Positions 6,632 through 16,313 of a stretch of DNA of 40,549 nucleotides are shown piece by piece. How positions within the stretch are numbered: the stretch's first letter is position 1; every line of letters begins with the position of its first letter. The stretch covers positions 1 to 40,549 of the forward strand of contig OMYD01000028.1 in NCBI GenBank assembly GCA_900315195.1, read 5' to 3'. This DNA is from an uncultured Eubacteriales bacterium (GTDB taxonomy: Bacteria > Bacillota > Clostridia > Oscillospirales > Acutalibacteraceae). Both the position numbers and the translations under genes were made by a program. The notes beneath the pieces were generated by a model. It saw nothing but the letters and a program-made list of their open reading frames with translations, was not told the origin of the DNA and made no database searches.

Positions 6632-8725
6632 ATGTCAAAGGTACCGGAAATGTTCGGCAGCAATGTTTTTAATGACAAAAAAATGCAGGAAAGATTGCCA
6701 AAATCAACATATAAGGCACTGAAAAAGACAATCAGCGACGGCGAGCCGCTGGATATCAGCGTCGCTAATGTTGTTGCCGCGGCAATGAAGGACTGGGCTA
6801 TTGAGATGGGCTGCACTCACTACACCCATTGGTTCCAGCCTATGACAGGCGTTACCGCCGAAAAGCACGACAGCTTTATCGCCCCTAACGGCGAGGATCA
6901 GGTTATTATGGAATTCTCGGGCAAGGAGCTAATAAAGGGTGAGCCCGACGCCTCGTCTTTCCCCAGCGGCGGAATTCGCGCAACATTTGAAGCGCGCGGC
7001 TATACAACATGGGACCCCACTTCACCCGCCTTTGTAAAGGACGGTTCGCTTTACATTCCTACAGCGTTCTGTTCTTATACCGGCGAGGTTCTAGACAAAA
7101 AGACTCCATTGCTCCGCTCAATGGAAAGACTGAGCAGCGAGGCTGTTAAGATTCTTCACCTTTTGGGCAAAACCGATGTTACCCGCGTTATTACCACAGT
7201 CGGACCCGAGCAGGAGTATTTCCTTATTGACAAGGACCTTTACGAGCAGCGCGAGGATTTAAAGCTTACGGGCAGAACCCTTTTCGGAGCAAAGGCGCCT
7301 AAGGGTCAGGAGCTTGACGATCACTATTTCGGTTCAATAAAGACACGCGTAGCGGCTTATATGAAGGATCTCGACGAGGAGCTCTGGAAGCTCGGCGTTC
7401 TCGCAAAGACCAAGCACAACGAAGTAGCTCCCTCTCAGCATGAGCTCGCTCCGATTTTTACCACATCCAACATCGCTAACGACCACAATGAGCTGATGAT
7501 GGAGATTATGAAAAAAACAGCGGAGAAGCACAACCTTGTTTGTCTGCTGCATGAAAAACCCTTCGCGGGCGTTAACGGTTCGGGTAAGCACAACAACTGG
7601 TCGCTTTCTACCAATACCGGCGAAAACCTGCTTTCCCCGGGTAAGCACCCCGAAACAAACTATCAGTTCCAGCTGTTTTTGGCGGCTGTTGTAAAGGCAG
7701 TTGACGAGTATCAGGATTTGCTCCGCGCAACCGTAGCTTCCGCGGGCAACGACCACCGTCTCGGCGCTCACGAGGCTCCGCCCGCTATTATTTCAATGTA
7801 TCTCGGCGACGACCTCGGCGCGCTTGTCGATTCAATTATCAACGGCGAGCAATATATAAGCCACGGCAAGGAAAAGATGGAAACAGGCGTTGACGTTCTC
7901 GCGGATTTCAAAAAGGATACCTCGGACCGCAACCGCACATCGCCGTTCGCGTTTACGGGCAATAAGTTTGAGTTCCGCGCCCTCGGCTCGGCTCTCAACA
8001 TCGGCTGTCCCAACTACATGCTCAACACTATGGTTGCTGAGCAGCTCAGCCAGTTTTATGTTGAGCTAAAGGGCACCGATGATATCATAGCGGCGGTTAA
8101 ATCTCTTGTTAAGAATGTATTAAAAGAGCACCAGCGTATTATTTTCAACGGCGACAATTACACCGATGAGTGGGTTGCCGAGGCAAAGAAACGCGGACTG
8201 CTTAACCTTAAATCAATGCCAGAGGCGTTCAGCCACTTTATGGACAGAAAGAATGTTGAGCTGTTTGTAAAGAACAAAATCGTCACTGAGGCTGAGTACC
8301 GCGCCCGCTTTGAAATCGAGCTTGAAACCTACTGCAAGCAGATTAATATCGAAGCTCTTACAATGATAGACATGGCTAAGAAAAAAATCGCGCCGGCGGT
8401 ATCGTCATATGTCCGTGAGCTTACCGAAACCGCTCTCGCTAAAAGAGCTCTCTCTGAGTCGATTCCGACCGGTTACGAGGTTAATCTTCTCACAAGCCTT
8501 TCAAATAAGCTTGAGTGCTTCGCGACGACTACCGACGAGCTTGAGGACGCCGTTCTGGGAGCCGTTGAGCATAAGAGCGACATTCTTGACCGCGCAAAAT
8601 ATTTCCGTGACGAGGTATTTGCCAAAATGCAGGAGCTGCGCGCAATCGGTGACAGCATGGAAACCGAAACACCCGCGGACTTCTGGCCGTACCCGTCATA
8701 CAGCGAGCTGCTGTTCAGCGTATAA
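6632..8725 (+). CDS. glnN: Glutamine synthetase type III
   Basis: This 697-residue cytoplasmic enzyme makes glutamine from glutamate, ammonia and ATP. The size (about 700 residues) and the N-terminal extension are those of GSIII (GlnN), not the ~450-residue GSI. Recognisable segments are [28 protein letters not shown] (metal-binding glutamates), [13 protein letters not shown] (histidine and nucleotide loop), [14 protein letters not shown] and [18 protein letters not shown]. The start is the ATG at 6632, 10 bases after AGGAG; the upstream in-frame TTG at 6623 is only 2 bases from it. A promoter and leader attenuator precede it, a strong terminator follows, and the ANTAR regulator is the next gene. 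Regulation by nitrogen status is expected. Confidence 0.95.
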   Translation: MSKVPEMFGSNVFNDKKMQERLPKSTYKALKKTISDGEPLDISVANVVAAAMKDWAIEMGCTHYTHWFQPMTGVTAEKHDSFIAPNGEDQVIMEFSGKELIKGEPDASSFPSGGIRATFEARGYTTWDPTSPAFVKDGSLYIPTAFCSYTGEVLDKKTPLLRSMERLSSEAVKILHLLGKTDVTRVITTVGPEQEYFLIDKDLYEQREDLKLTGRTLFGAKAPKGQELDDHYFGSIKTRVAAYMKDLDEELWKLGVLAKTKHNEVAPSQHELAPIFTTSNIANDHNELMMEIMKKTAEKHNLVCLLHEKPFAGVNGSGKHNNWSLSTNTGENLLSPGKHPETNYQFQLFLAAVVKAVDEYQDLLRATVASAGNDHRLGAHEAPPAIISMYLGDDLGALVDSIINGEQYISHGKEKMETGVDVLADFKKDTSDRNRTSPFAFTGNKFEFRALGSALNIGCPNYMLNTMVAEQLSQFYVELKGTDDIIAAVKSLVKNVLKEHQRIIFNGDNYTDEWVAEAKKRGLLNLKSMPEAFSHFMDRKNVELFVKNKIVTEAEYRARFEIELETYCKQINIEALTMIDMAKKKIAPAVSSYVRELTETALAKRALSESIPTGYEVNLLTSLSNKLECFATTTDELEDAVLGAVEHKSDILDRAKYFRDEVFAKMQELRAIGDSMETETPADFWPYPSYSELLFSV

Positions 8726-8736
8726 ACTATATTGTA

Positions 8737-8784
8737 AAAGAGGCCGTTTGGGAGGCGACAGCTTTCCGAACCGACCTCTTTTTC
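8737..8784 (+). terminator. Intrinsic terminator of glnN
   Basis: A long hairpin pairs AGAGG (8739-8743) with CCTCT (8775-8779). A second inner stem of about a dozen pairs, several of them G-U, closes around the loop at about 8757-8761. A T run follows at 8779-8783. Confidence 0.85.
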
Positions 8785-8915
8785 CTGTATTTTGAACACT
8801 TTTGCGACTTCGCAGAACCTTTTACTAAATTTTTCTTTTTTCTATAAAGTAAATTACAGCATTAAAAAAACTGGTAGAATAATATGTTGAAAAAAGACTA
8901 TGCGGCGGTGAGTTT

Positions 8916-9485
8916 ATGAAAAAAACTTTATTGATATCGTCCTCACAGCACAGCAAGGCTTCTTTGGAGCAGCTTCTTAAAGAGGAGGGCTTTGAGCCTG
9001 TTACCGTATCATACACCGCCTACAACGCAAAGGATATCGCCGAGCGCGAGGAGTTTGATTTTATCTGCATAAACGCGCCTCTCGCCGATGAAAACGGCAT
9101 TGAGCTAAGCTGTTACTTTGCCGACACAACAAAGGCGGGCGTTGTTATTATTGTTCCGCAAAAAAACGCCGACGAAATTAACGATATGCTTAATCCGCAC
9201 GGCGTGCTTGTAATAGCCAAGCCGATTAACAAACATCTTTTCCACCACTACCTTCAGTTTACAGCCTGCTTTCGCACTCGTATTCTCAACATGGAGCGCG
9301 AAAATCAGAAACTTAAAACGATGGTTGAGGACATAAAGCTTGTTGACAGGGCAAAGCTTTTGCTTGTTACGTGTCTGAACATGAGCGAGTCTCAGGCGCA
9401 CCGATACATTGAGAAGCGCGCTATGGATTTGCGCGTCAGCAGGGTAGAGGTTGCCAAGCAGGTTATTCAGACATACCAAAACTGA
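8916..9485 (+). CDS. ANTAR-domain response regulator (RNA-binding antiterminator)
   Basis: This 189-residue protein has an N-terminal pseudo-receiver domain (about residues 1-115), a coiled-coil linker (about 120-140) and a C-terminal ANTAR RNA-binding domain (about 140-185, LVDRAKLLLVTCLNMSE...YIEKRAMDLRVSRVEVA). The receiver lacks the usual acidic pocket and phospho-aspartate context, so it may respond to a ligand or partner. ANTAR proteins prevent leader terminators from forming, mostly in nitrogen genes. In ruminococci an ANTAR regulator next to GSIII has, as I recall, been called NitR. Placement directly after glnN, which has a leader terminator, fits that. GGTGAG precedes the ATG. A TAGAAT -10 is at 8875 with no good -35. 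Confidence 0.85.
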   Translation: MKKTLLISSSQHSKASLEQLLKEEGFEPVTVSYTAYNAKDIAEREEFDFICINAPLADENGIELSCYFADTTKAGVVIIVPQKNADEINDMLNPHGVLVIAKPINKHLFHHYLQFTACFRTRILNMERENQKLKTMVEDIKLVDRAKLLLVTCLNMSESQAHRYIEKRAMDLRVSRVEVAKQVIQTYQN

Positions 9486-9494
9486 CTTCGCGCG

Positions 9495-9680
9495 GGAACG
9501 TTACGTTCCATTCAATTCTGCCTTTTTAAACGTTATATATAAAAATACGTTTCTGCAACGGCGTAACATGATTTGTGGATCATAAAGTTATTTTATAACT
9601 TAACTTTTGATTCGTGTAATGTCTGTGGCGTCAGCCACAAATCAATATTATTAAATTAGCATACTGCGCCTTACGGCGTA
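9495..9680 (+). promoter_or_regulatory. Structured leader upstream of carA
   Basis: The 213-base gap before carA carries several dyads: GGAACG/CGTTCC (9495-9509), AAGTTAT/ATAACTT (9585-9601), TGTGGC/GCCACA (9624-9639) and CGCC/GGCG (9667-9676). ATTTGTGG at 9571-9578 can also pair with CCACAAAT at 9635-9642, which would disrupt the third hairpin. That suggests alternative folds, but no T-run terminator is present. A weak promoter TTCAAT-17-TATATA begins at about 9511. Confidence 0.4.
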
Positions 9681-9698
9681 ATATAAAGGAGAGAAAAC

Positions 9699-10790
9699 AT
9701 GGACAAGACCGCTTATTTGATTCTTGAAAACGGCACAGTTTTTGAGGGCAAGGCCTTCGGAGCCGAAAAAGAGACCACGGGAGAGCTTGTTTTCACCACC
9801 GCGATGACAGGCTATCTTGAGACACTTACCGACCCCAGCTATTTTGGTCAGGTAGTTCTTCAGACATTTCCGCTGATTGGTAACTATGGTGTTATTCCCG
9901 CTGATTTTGAGACCGATTCTCCCGAATTGAAGGGGTATATTGTTAGAGAATGGTGCCAAGCTCCTTCCAATTTCCGTTGCGAGGGCGATCTTGACACCTT
10001 TTTAAGAGAAAAGGGTGTGCCCGGTATTTACGGTATCGACACCCGCGCGCTCACCAGAATTGTGCGTGAGTACGGCGTTCTCAACTGCAAAATCAAGTAC
10101 TCATCCGACATTTCGGACGCTGAGCTTGAGGAGCTGAAGAATTACAGGATTGTTGACGCTGTTGAAAGCACCACCTCGCAGGAGATTGAGGTGTTTACCG
10201 GCGACAATGATAAATACAATGTAGTGCTGATGGACTTCGGCGCTAAGCACAATATCGGACGCGAGCTTCAGAAACGCAACTGCAAGCTTACCGTTGTGCC
10301 CGCTCATACTACTGCCGAGGAGATCATCGCGCTCAATCCCGACGGCATTATGCTGTCAAACGGCCCCGGAGATCCTGCAGAAAACGTAGGAGTTATTGAG
10401 GAGCTCAAAAAGCTTACCGAGAAGAAGATTCCGATGTTCGGTATCTGCCTCGGTCACCAGCTTCTCGCGCTCGCTCAGGGCGGCAAGACCGAAAAGCTTC
10501 ACTACGGTCACCGCGGCGCAAATCAGCCCGCCAAGGAGCTTGCAACGGGACGCGTGTTCATCACATCTCAGAACCACGGCTACGCTGTTGTTTCCGACAG
10601 CCTTCCCGAGGGAGCTGTCGTAAGCTTTGTAAACGGCAACGACGGCACCTGCGAGGGCGTTGATTACACCAATATGCCCGCGTTCTCGGTTCAGTTCCAT
10701 CCCGAAGCCTGCGGAGGTCCGCAGGAAACCTCGTTCCTGTTCGACCGCTTTGTTGCGATGATGGACGAGAATAAAGCAAACGAGCAATAA
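9699..10790 (+). CDS. carA: Carbamoyl-phosphate synthase small (glutaminase) subunit
   Basis: CarA frees ammonia from glutamine and channels it to CarB for carbamoyl phosphate, the precursor of pyrimidines and arginine. At 363 residues it has normal length. The N-terminal half has the small-subunit domain (ENGTVFEGKAFGA...TGYLETLTDPSY). The C-terminal class I glutamine amidotransferase carries the catalytic Cys250 in FGICLGHQ and the His334/Glu336 pair in FHPEA. AAAGGAGAG precedes the ATG. carB begins 76 bases after its stop and no terminator intervenes, so they are one operon. Confidence 0.96.
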   Translation: MDKTAYLILENGTVFEGKAFGAEKETTGELVFTTAMTGYLETLTDPSYFGQVVLQTFPLIGNYGVIPADFETDSPELKGYIVREWCQAPSNFRCEGDLDTFLREKGVPGIYGIDTRALTRIVREYGVLNCKIKYSSDISDAELEELKNYRIVDAVESTTSQEIEVFTGDNDKYNVVLMDFGAKHNIGRELQKRNCKLTVVPAHTTAEEIIALNPDGIMLSNGPGDPAENVGVIEELKKLTEKKIPMFGICLGHQLLALAQGGKTEKLHYGHRGANQPAKELATGRVFITSQNHGYAVVSDSLPEGAVVSFVNGNDGTCEGVDYTNMPAFSVQFHPEACGGPQETSFLFDRFVAMMDENKANEQ

Positions 10791-10866
10791 TCTTTTCAAA
10801 ATATGTTAGGTTGATAATTTGACTATCAACACTCATTCTTCAACTCTGAAATAAAGGATTGATTTT

Positions 10867-13800
10867 ATGCCACTGAAAAAGGACATTAAAAGAGTAATGG
10901 TTATCGGCTCAGGCCCGATTGTTATCGGACAGGCTGCCGAGTTCGACTACGCCGGTACACAGGCTTGCCGCGCGCTTAAAGAGGAAGGCCTTGAGGTTAT
11001 CCTCGTAAACTCCAACCCCGCGACCATCATGACTGACAACGCCATGGCGGACAAGGTTTATATCGAGCCGCTTACGCTTGAAACCGTTAAGCGTATTATC
11101 AAAAAGGAGCGCCCCGACAGCCTGCTGTCAACACTTGGCGGCCAGACAGGTCTTACGCTCTCAATGCAGCTTGCCAAGGAGGGCTTTCTCGACGAGTACG
11201 GCGTTAAGCTTTTGGGTGCTAACCCCGAGACTATCGACAAAGCTGAGGACAGACAGATGTTCAAGGACACCATGCTGTCAATCGGCGAGCCTGTAATTCC
11301 GTCAAAGGTAGTAAACGACGTTCAGTCCGCAATTGATTTTACAAATGAAATCGGATACCCCGTAATTATCCGTCCCGCGTTTACGCTCGGCGGCACAGGC
11401 GGCGGTATTGTTTATAACGAGGAAGAGTTAATTGAAATCGCCTCAAACGGTCTTGAGCTTTCTCCGATTACCCAGGTCCTTGTTGAGAAATGTATCTCCG
11501 GCTGGAAGGAAATCGAGTTTGAGGTAATGCGCGACAGCGAGGGCAACGTTATCACCATCTGCTCGATGGAAAACTTTGACCCCGTAGGCGTTCACACCGG
11601 CGACTCTATCGTTATCGCTCCTACTGTAACCCTCTCCGACAAGGAATATCAGATGCTCAGAAGCGCGGCGCTCAATATTATCTCCGCTCTCAAGGTTGAG
11701 GGCGGCTGTAACTGCCAGTTCGCGCTTGATCCCGAGACCTTTGAGTACGCCGTAATCGAGGTAAACCCGCGAGTATCGCGTTCTTCTGCGCTCGCTTCAA
11801 AGGCAACGGGTTATCCTATAGCTAAGGTTGCGGCTAAAATCGCTATCGGCTTTACGCTCAGCGAGATCAAGAACGCCGTTACAGGCACTACCTATGCCTG
11901 CTTCGAGCCCGCAATCGACTATGTAGTTGTAAAGTTCCCGAAGTGGCCGTTTGACAAATTCGTTTACGCAAAGCGAAACCTCGGCACACAGATGAAGGCG
12001 ACAGGCGAGGTAATGGCTATCGCGCCCACCTTTGAACAGGCTATTATGAAGGCTGTCCGCGGCGCCGAGATTTCTCACAACACCCTCGACGACAAAGAGT
12101 TTGAGGCGATGACAAAGGCTTCTCTCATCGAGCAGCTCAGCGTCTGTGACGACAGAAGAATTTTCTGCCTGTACGAAGCTCTTAAGCGCGGGGTAACCGT
12201 TGAGCAGATCCACGAGATTACCATGATTGACGAGTGGTTCCTCTCAAAGCTTAAAAATATCATTAATCTCTCCAACGAGTTAAAGAGCGGCAAGCTCACA
12301 AACGAGCTTTATGTCCGCGCCAAGAAAACAGGTTTCCTCGACAAGACTATCGAGGAAATGAGCGGTCAGAAAATCGAGAATCCGCTTCTTCCGGTTTATA
12401 AAATGGTTGATACCTGCGCGGCGGAGTTTGAGGCTCAGACGCCTTACTTCTACTCAACCTTCGACAGCGAAAACGAGGCGGCTCAGTTTATCGCTAATAA
12501 AAACAGCGACAAAAAGACAATTATCGTATTCGGTTCAGGTCCTATCCGTATCGGTCAGGGTATCGAGTTTGACTACGCTTCCGTTCACTGCGTTTGGGCG
12601 CTTAAACAGGCGGGTTTTGACGTTGTAATCGTAAACAACAACCCCGAAACCGTATCCACCGACTTTGACACCGCCGACAGACTTTACTTTGAGCCGCTCA
12701 CCAACGAGGACGTTATGGGCATTATCAATACCGAGAATCCCTATGGCGTTGTTGTGGCGTTCGGCGGCCAGACCGCTATCAAGCTCACTAAGTTTATGAG
12801 CGACAACGGCGTTAACATCCTCGGTACAGGCTATGACGCTATAGACATGGCTGAGGACAGAGAGCGCTTTGACGAGCTTCTTGAAAAGTACCACATCAAG
12901 CGTCCTCGTGGCGTAACCGTTATGACTACCGAGGAAGCTCTCGATGTAGCCGACAAAATCGGTTATCCCGTTCTGCTTCGTCCGTCATACGTTCTCGGCG
13001 GTCAGAACATGATTATCGCCTTCAACGAGGACGACGTCCGCGAGTACATGGCGATCATCCTCGCTCAGAATATTGAAAACCCGATTCTTATTGATAAATA
13101 CCTGCAGGGTACCGAAATTGAGGTCGACGCTATCTGCGACGGCGAGGATATCCTGATCCCGGGTATCATGGAGCACGTTGAGCGCGCGGGCGTTCACTCA
13201 GGCGACTCTATCGCGGTATATCCCGCTTGGAATATTTCCGACGAAATGACAAAGATCATCGTTGAGAGCTCACGAAACCTCGCAATCGAGCTTAAAACTA
13301 AAGGTCTTGTAAATATCCAGTACCTCATTTATGAGAACGAGCTGTATGTTATCGAGGTTAATCCGCGTTCTTCACGTACAATTCCTTATATCTCAAAGGT
13401 TACCGGCGTTCCCATGGTAGATTTGGCTACACGCGCAATGCTCGGCGAAAAGCTCAGGAATATGGGTTACGGAACGGGCCTTTACAGAAAAAGCGCTTAC
13501 ATCGCGGTTAAGGTTCCGGTATTCAGCTTTGAAAAGCTTATTAACGTTGATAACCACCTCGGCCCTGAGATGAAGTCCACAGGTGAGGTTCTCGGTATCG
13601 CAAGCACACTTGAGGAGGCTCTGTACAAGGGTCTTATCGCCGCGGGTTATAAGATGAAGAAGAACGGCGGCGTGTTTATCACCGTCCGTGATTCCGATAA
13701 GGCTGAAATCGGCGAAATCGCTAAGAAGTACGCCGACCTCGGCTTCAAGATTTACGCTACCCACGGCACAGCCGCAGTGCTTGACAAATACGGCATTGAG

Positions 13801-14922
13801 GCTGTGGCTGTCAAGAAGATTCACGAGAGCGAGTCGGGTCATAACACACTCACTCTTATTGAGTCAGGCAAAATCCAGTATGTAATTTCAACCTCCGCGA
13901 AGGGCAGAATACCGTCGCGTGACTCGGTTAAAATCAGAAGAAAAACTGTTGAGCGCAACATTCCTTGCCTTACATCGCTCGATACGGCAAACGCTCTTGC
14001 GGACTGCCTCAAGAGCCGTTATTCCCAGCACAGCACAGAGCTTGTTGACATCAACAACATGCGCGAGACCAAGGCTAAGCTACGCTTCACAAAGATGCAG
14101 GGAATAGGCAACGACTACATCTACTTCTCAACCTTTGAGCAGTGGATCAACAACCCCGAGGCTCTAGCGGTTCGCCTCAGCGACCGTCACTTCGGCGTAG
14201 GCGCTGACGGCGTTATCCTGGTTGCTCCTTCAAAGGTTGCCGACGCTCAGATGAAGATGTACAACCGCGACGGTTCAGAGGGCAAGATGTGCGGCAACGG
14301 AATCCGCTGCGTAGGCAAGTTCCTCTATGACCACGGCATGGTTGATTACAACGAGAAGAAAGAGATAACAATCGAAACACTCAGCGGTATCAAGAAGCTA
14401 AAGGCTTATACAACCGACGGCGAGGTAACAACACTGCGCGTTGATATGGGCAAGGCTGAACTCAATCCCTCAAGGGTTCCCGTTGCTCTTGACGGTGATA
14501 AGGTTGTAAACCGTCTCGTAACAATCGCCGGCAATGAGTACAATATTACCTGCGTGTCTATGGGAAATCCGCACTGTGTTGTATTCCGCGACGATATCGA
14601 CCGCATTGATATCGAAAAGGTAGGACCAGAGTTTGAGTTCGATCCTATGTTCCCCGAAAGAGTAAATACCGAGTTCGTTACGGTTCTCGACGATCACACC
14701 ATCAAAATGCGTGTTTGGGAGCGCGGCTCAGGTGAAACATGGGCATGCGGTACAGGCGCTTGCGCCGCCGCAGTAGCAGCCGTTGAAAACGGTTACTGCA
14801 AAAAGGGAGAGGACATTAAGGTTAAGCTCATCGGCGGCGACCTTATCATCAACTACACCGATGAAACCGTTTACATGACAGGCAACGCCGAAAAGGTATT
14901 TGAGGGCGAAGTTGAAGTCTGA
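10867..14922 (+). CDS. carB: CarB-DapF fusion: carbamoyl-phosphate synthase large subunit with C-terminal diaminopimelate epimerase
   Basis: One uninterrupted 1351-residue frame encodes two enzymes. Residues 1-400 and about 550-930 are the two ATP-grasp halves of CarB (GSGPIVIGQAAEFDYAG and GSGPIRIGQGIEFDYAS). Residues 400-550 are the oligomerisation domain and 935-1060 the MGS-like allosteric domain ending LDTANALADCLKSRY. From about residue 1065 a full DapF follows. It begins LRFTKMQGIGNDYIYF and has both catalytic cysteines (Cys1142 in MCGNGIRC, Cys1294 in ACGTGACA). DapF converts LL- to meso-diaminopimelate for lysine and peptidoglycan. The internal ATG at 14059 has no ribosome site, so separate translation is unlikely. 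The start ATG follows AAAGGA by 9 bases. Confidence 0.92.
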   Translation: MPLKKDIKRVMVIGSGPIVIGQAAEFDYAGTQACRALKEEGLEVILVNSNPATIMTDNAMADKVYIEPLTLETVKRIIKKERPDSLLSTLGGQTGLTLSMQLAKEGFLDEYGVKLLGANPETIDKAEDRQMFKDTMLSIGEPVIPSKVVNDVQSAIDFTNEIGYPVIIRPAFTLGGTGGGIVYNEEELIEIASNGLELSPITQVLVEKCISGWKEIEFEVMRDSEGNVITICSMENFDPVGVHTGDSIVIAPTVTLSDKEYQMLRSAALNIISALKVEGGCNCQFALDPETFEYAVIEVNPRVSRSSALASKATGYPIAKVAAKIAIGFTLSEIKNAVTGTTYACFEPAIDYVVVKFPKWPFDKFVYAKRNLGTQMKATGEVMAIAPTFEQAIMKAVRGAEISHNTLDDKEFEAMTKASLIEQLSVCDDRRIFCLYEALKRGVTVEQIHEITMIDEWFLSKLKNIINLSNELKSGKLTNELYVRAKKTGFLDKTIEEMSGQKIENPLLPVYKMVDTCAAEFEAQTPYFYSTFDSENEAAQFIANKNSDKKTIIVFGSGPIRIGQGIEFDYASVHCVWALKQAGFDVVIVNNNPETVSTDFDTADRLYFEPLTNEDVMGIINTENPYGVVVAFGGQTAIKLTKFMSDNGVNILGTGYDAIDMAEDRERFDELLEKYHIKRPRGVTVMTTEEALDVADKIGYPVLLRPSYVLGGQNMIIAFNEDDVREYMAIILAQNIENPILIDKYLQGTEIEVDAICDGEDILIPGIMEHVERAGVHSGDSIAVYPAWNISDEMTKIIVESSRNLAIELKTKGLVNIQYLIYENELYVIEVNPRSSRTIPYISKVTGVPMVDLATRAMLGEKLRNMGYGTGLYRKSAYIAVKVPVFSFEKLINVDNHLGPEMKSTGEVLGIASTLEEALYKGLIAAGYKMKKNGGVFITVRDSDKAEIGEIAKKYADLGFKIYATHGTAAVLDKYGIEAVAVKKIHESESGHNTLTLIESGKIQYVISTSAKGRIPSRDSVKIRRKTVERNIPCLTSLDTANALADCLKSRYSQHSTELVDINNMRETKAKLRFTKMQGIGNDYIYFSTFEQWINNPEALAVRLSDRHFGVGADGVILVAPSKVADAQMKMYNRDGSEGKMCGNGIRCVGKFLYDHGMVDYNEKKEITIETLSGIKKLKAYTTDGEVTTLRVDMGKAELNPSRVPVALDGDKVVNRLVTIAGNEYNITCVSMGNPHCVVFRDDIDRIDIEKVGPEFEFDPMFPERVNTEFVTVLDDHTIKMRVWERGSGETWACGTGACAAAVAAVENGYCKKGEDIKVKLIGGDLIINYTDETVYMTGNAEKVFEGEVEV

Positions 14923-14951
14923 TTTTGATTAAATCTTCTATAAAACCATTG

Positions 14952-14989
14952 ACAGGAACGTGTGAAAGCATGTTCCTGTTTATTTTTTT
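14952..14989 (+). terminator. Intrinsic terminator of the carAB-dapF operon
   Basis: An 11-bp stem (ACAGGAACGTG with CATGTTCCTGT, one G-U pair) with a 6-base loop is followed by TTATTTTTTT. Confidence 0.9.
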
Positions 14990-14996
14990 CAGAAAC

Positions 14997-15025
14997 TTGC
15001 GTAACGGGAATAATTGTAGTATAAT
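14997..15025 (+). promoter_or_regulatory. Promoter of the DUF951-prfA operon
   Basis: TTGCGT (14997-15002) and TATAAT (15020-15025) are separated by 17 bases. Its -35 is the same variant as at 5538. Transcription would start near 15032. Confidence 0.7.
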
Positions 15026-15055
15026 ATACACTGAATAATTATGGGGGTGATTGCC

Positions 15056-15232
15056 TTGGCTGTTCGCGCGGGAGACAGAGTTGAAATGAAAAAGCAGCAT
15101 CCCTGCGGCTGCAGTGTTTTCTTGGTGCTGCGCGTAGGAATGGATTTTAAGCTGAAATGCGAGCGCTGCGGCCATGAGGTAATGATTCCGCGAGTAAAAG
15201 CCGAGAAAAACATCCGAAAGATTCTGGAGTAA
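15056..15232 (+). CDS. DUF951 family small protein
   Basis: This 58-residue basic protein of the DUF951 family (PF06107) has the family pattern [14 protein letters not shown]...[22 protein letters not shown]...KNIRKIL. The CGC and CERCG cysteines could bind a metal. The function is unknown, although the family commonly sits near translation or ychF genes. I choose the TTG at 15056 because GGGGGTGA lies just upstream and the protein then begins at the family's usual position. The in-frame ATG at 15041 is about 9 bases from the predicted transcript start and has no ribosome site. prfA starts 4 bases after its stop. Confidence 0.8.
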   Translation: MAVRAGDRVEMKKQHPCGCSVFLVLRVGMDFKLKCERCGHEVMIPRVKAEKNIRKILE

Positions 15233-15236
15233 GAAT

Positions 15237-16313
15237 ATGTTTGAAAAAATTGAAATCTTTGACAAGAGATACAGCGAGCTAAACCGCCGTCTTTATGAGC
15301 CTTCGGTCGCTGCTGACCCGGACGAATATCAGAAGATAATGAAAGAAATCAAGTCGATTGAGGAAATCGTCCTGACTTACCGCGACTACAAAAAGGCGCT
15401 TAAAACCGAAAGTGACAGCCTTGAGATAATAAATGATAATTCTGATACAGAATTAAAAGAGCTTGCTCAGATGGAGCTTGATGAGGCAAAGGGAAAGATC
15501 GAGTCGCTATCGGAGCAGCTTAAAATTCTGCTCTTGCCAAAAGACCCTAATGACGAGCGCAATGTAATAATTGAAATCCGCGGAGGCGCCGGCGGAGAGG
15601 AAAGCGCTCTGTTTTCCGCAGTTCTTTTCCGCATGTACTCAATGTACGCGGAGCGCCGCGGATATAAAATCGAGGTTATAAATGCCAACGAAACCGAGCT
15701 TGGCGGGTACAAGGAAATTTCGTTTATGATTAACGGCGATGGCGCTTATTCGCGCTTTAAGTATGAAAGCGGCGTTCATCGGGTTCAGCGCGTACCCGAA
15801 ACAGAGAGCCAGGGACGCGTCCACACCTCCACTACGACGGTAGCGGTACTTCCCGAGGCGGAGGATGTTGAGCTTGAAATCAACCCGGCAGACCTGAAAA
15901 TCGACACCTTCCGTTCAAGCGGCGCGGGCGGTCAGCACATCAACAAAACCTCCTCTGCAATCCGTATCACTCACATTCCTACGGGTACCGTAGTTGAATG
16001 CCAGGATGAGCGCAGTCAGTACAAGAACAAGGACAAAGCGCTAAAGGTGCTCAAGAGCCGTCTGCTTAAAGAGAAACAGGACGCCCAGGCTAATGAAATC
16101 GCCGCCGACAGAAAGTCTCAGGTCGGTACAGGCGACCGCAGCGAAAGAATCCGAACCTACAACTATCCTCAGGGCAGACTTACCGACCACAGAATCGGCC
16201 TGACGCTCTATAAGCTTGAGGACATATTAAACGGCAATCTCGATGAGGTAATCGATGCGCTTGTCACGGCTGACCGAGCCGAGAAGCTGAAAGAGAGTAT
16301 GGAACAAGGCTGA
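15237..16313 (+). CDS. prfA: Peptide chain release factor 1
   Basis: RF1 recognises the stop codons UAA and UAG and triggers peptide release on the ribosome. The 358-residue length is typical. The codon-recognition tripeptide PxT is seen as P187-E188-T189 (RVPETES), and the peptidyl-tRNA hydrolysis GGQ is at residues 231-233 ([10 protein letters not shown]). The C-terminal [11 protein letters not shown] is conserved. Many Firmicutes have prmC next to prfA; it is absent here. The ATG follows CTGGAGTAAG at the end of the DUF951 gene. The stop overlaps the next start as TGATG, which suggests translational coupling. Confidence 0.96.
   Translation: MFEKIEIFDKRYSELNRRLYEPSVAADPDEYQKIMKEIKSIEEIVLTYRDYKKALKTESDSLEIINDNSDTELKELAQMELDEAKGKIESLSEQLKILLLPKDPNDERNVIIEIRGGAGGEESALFSAVLFRMYSMYAERRGYKIEVINANETELGGYKEISFMINGDGAYSRFKYESGVHRVQRVPETESQGRVHTSTTTVAVLPEAEDVELEINPADLKIDTFRSSGAGGQHINKTSSAIRITHIPTGTVVECQDERSQYKNKDKALKVLKSRLLKEKQDAQANEIAADRKSQVGTGDRSERIRTYNYPQGRLTDHRIGLTLYKLEDILNGNLDEVIDALVTADRAEKLKESMEQG

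Noticed and set aside
11797-13842. Several minus-strand open frames of 70-149 codons inside carB
   Set aside because: They are antisense shadows of a GC-biased, highly conserved gene, without ribosome sites or recognisable products.
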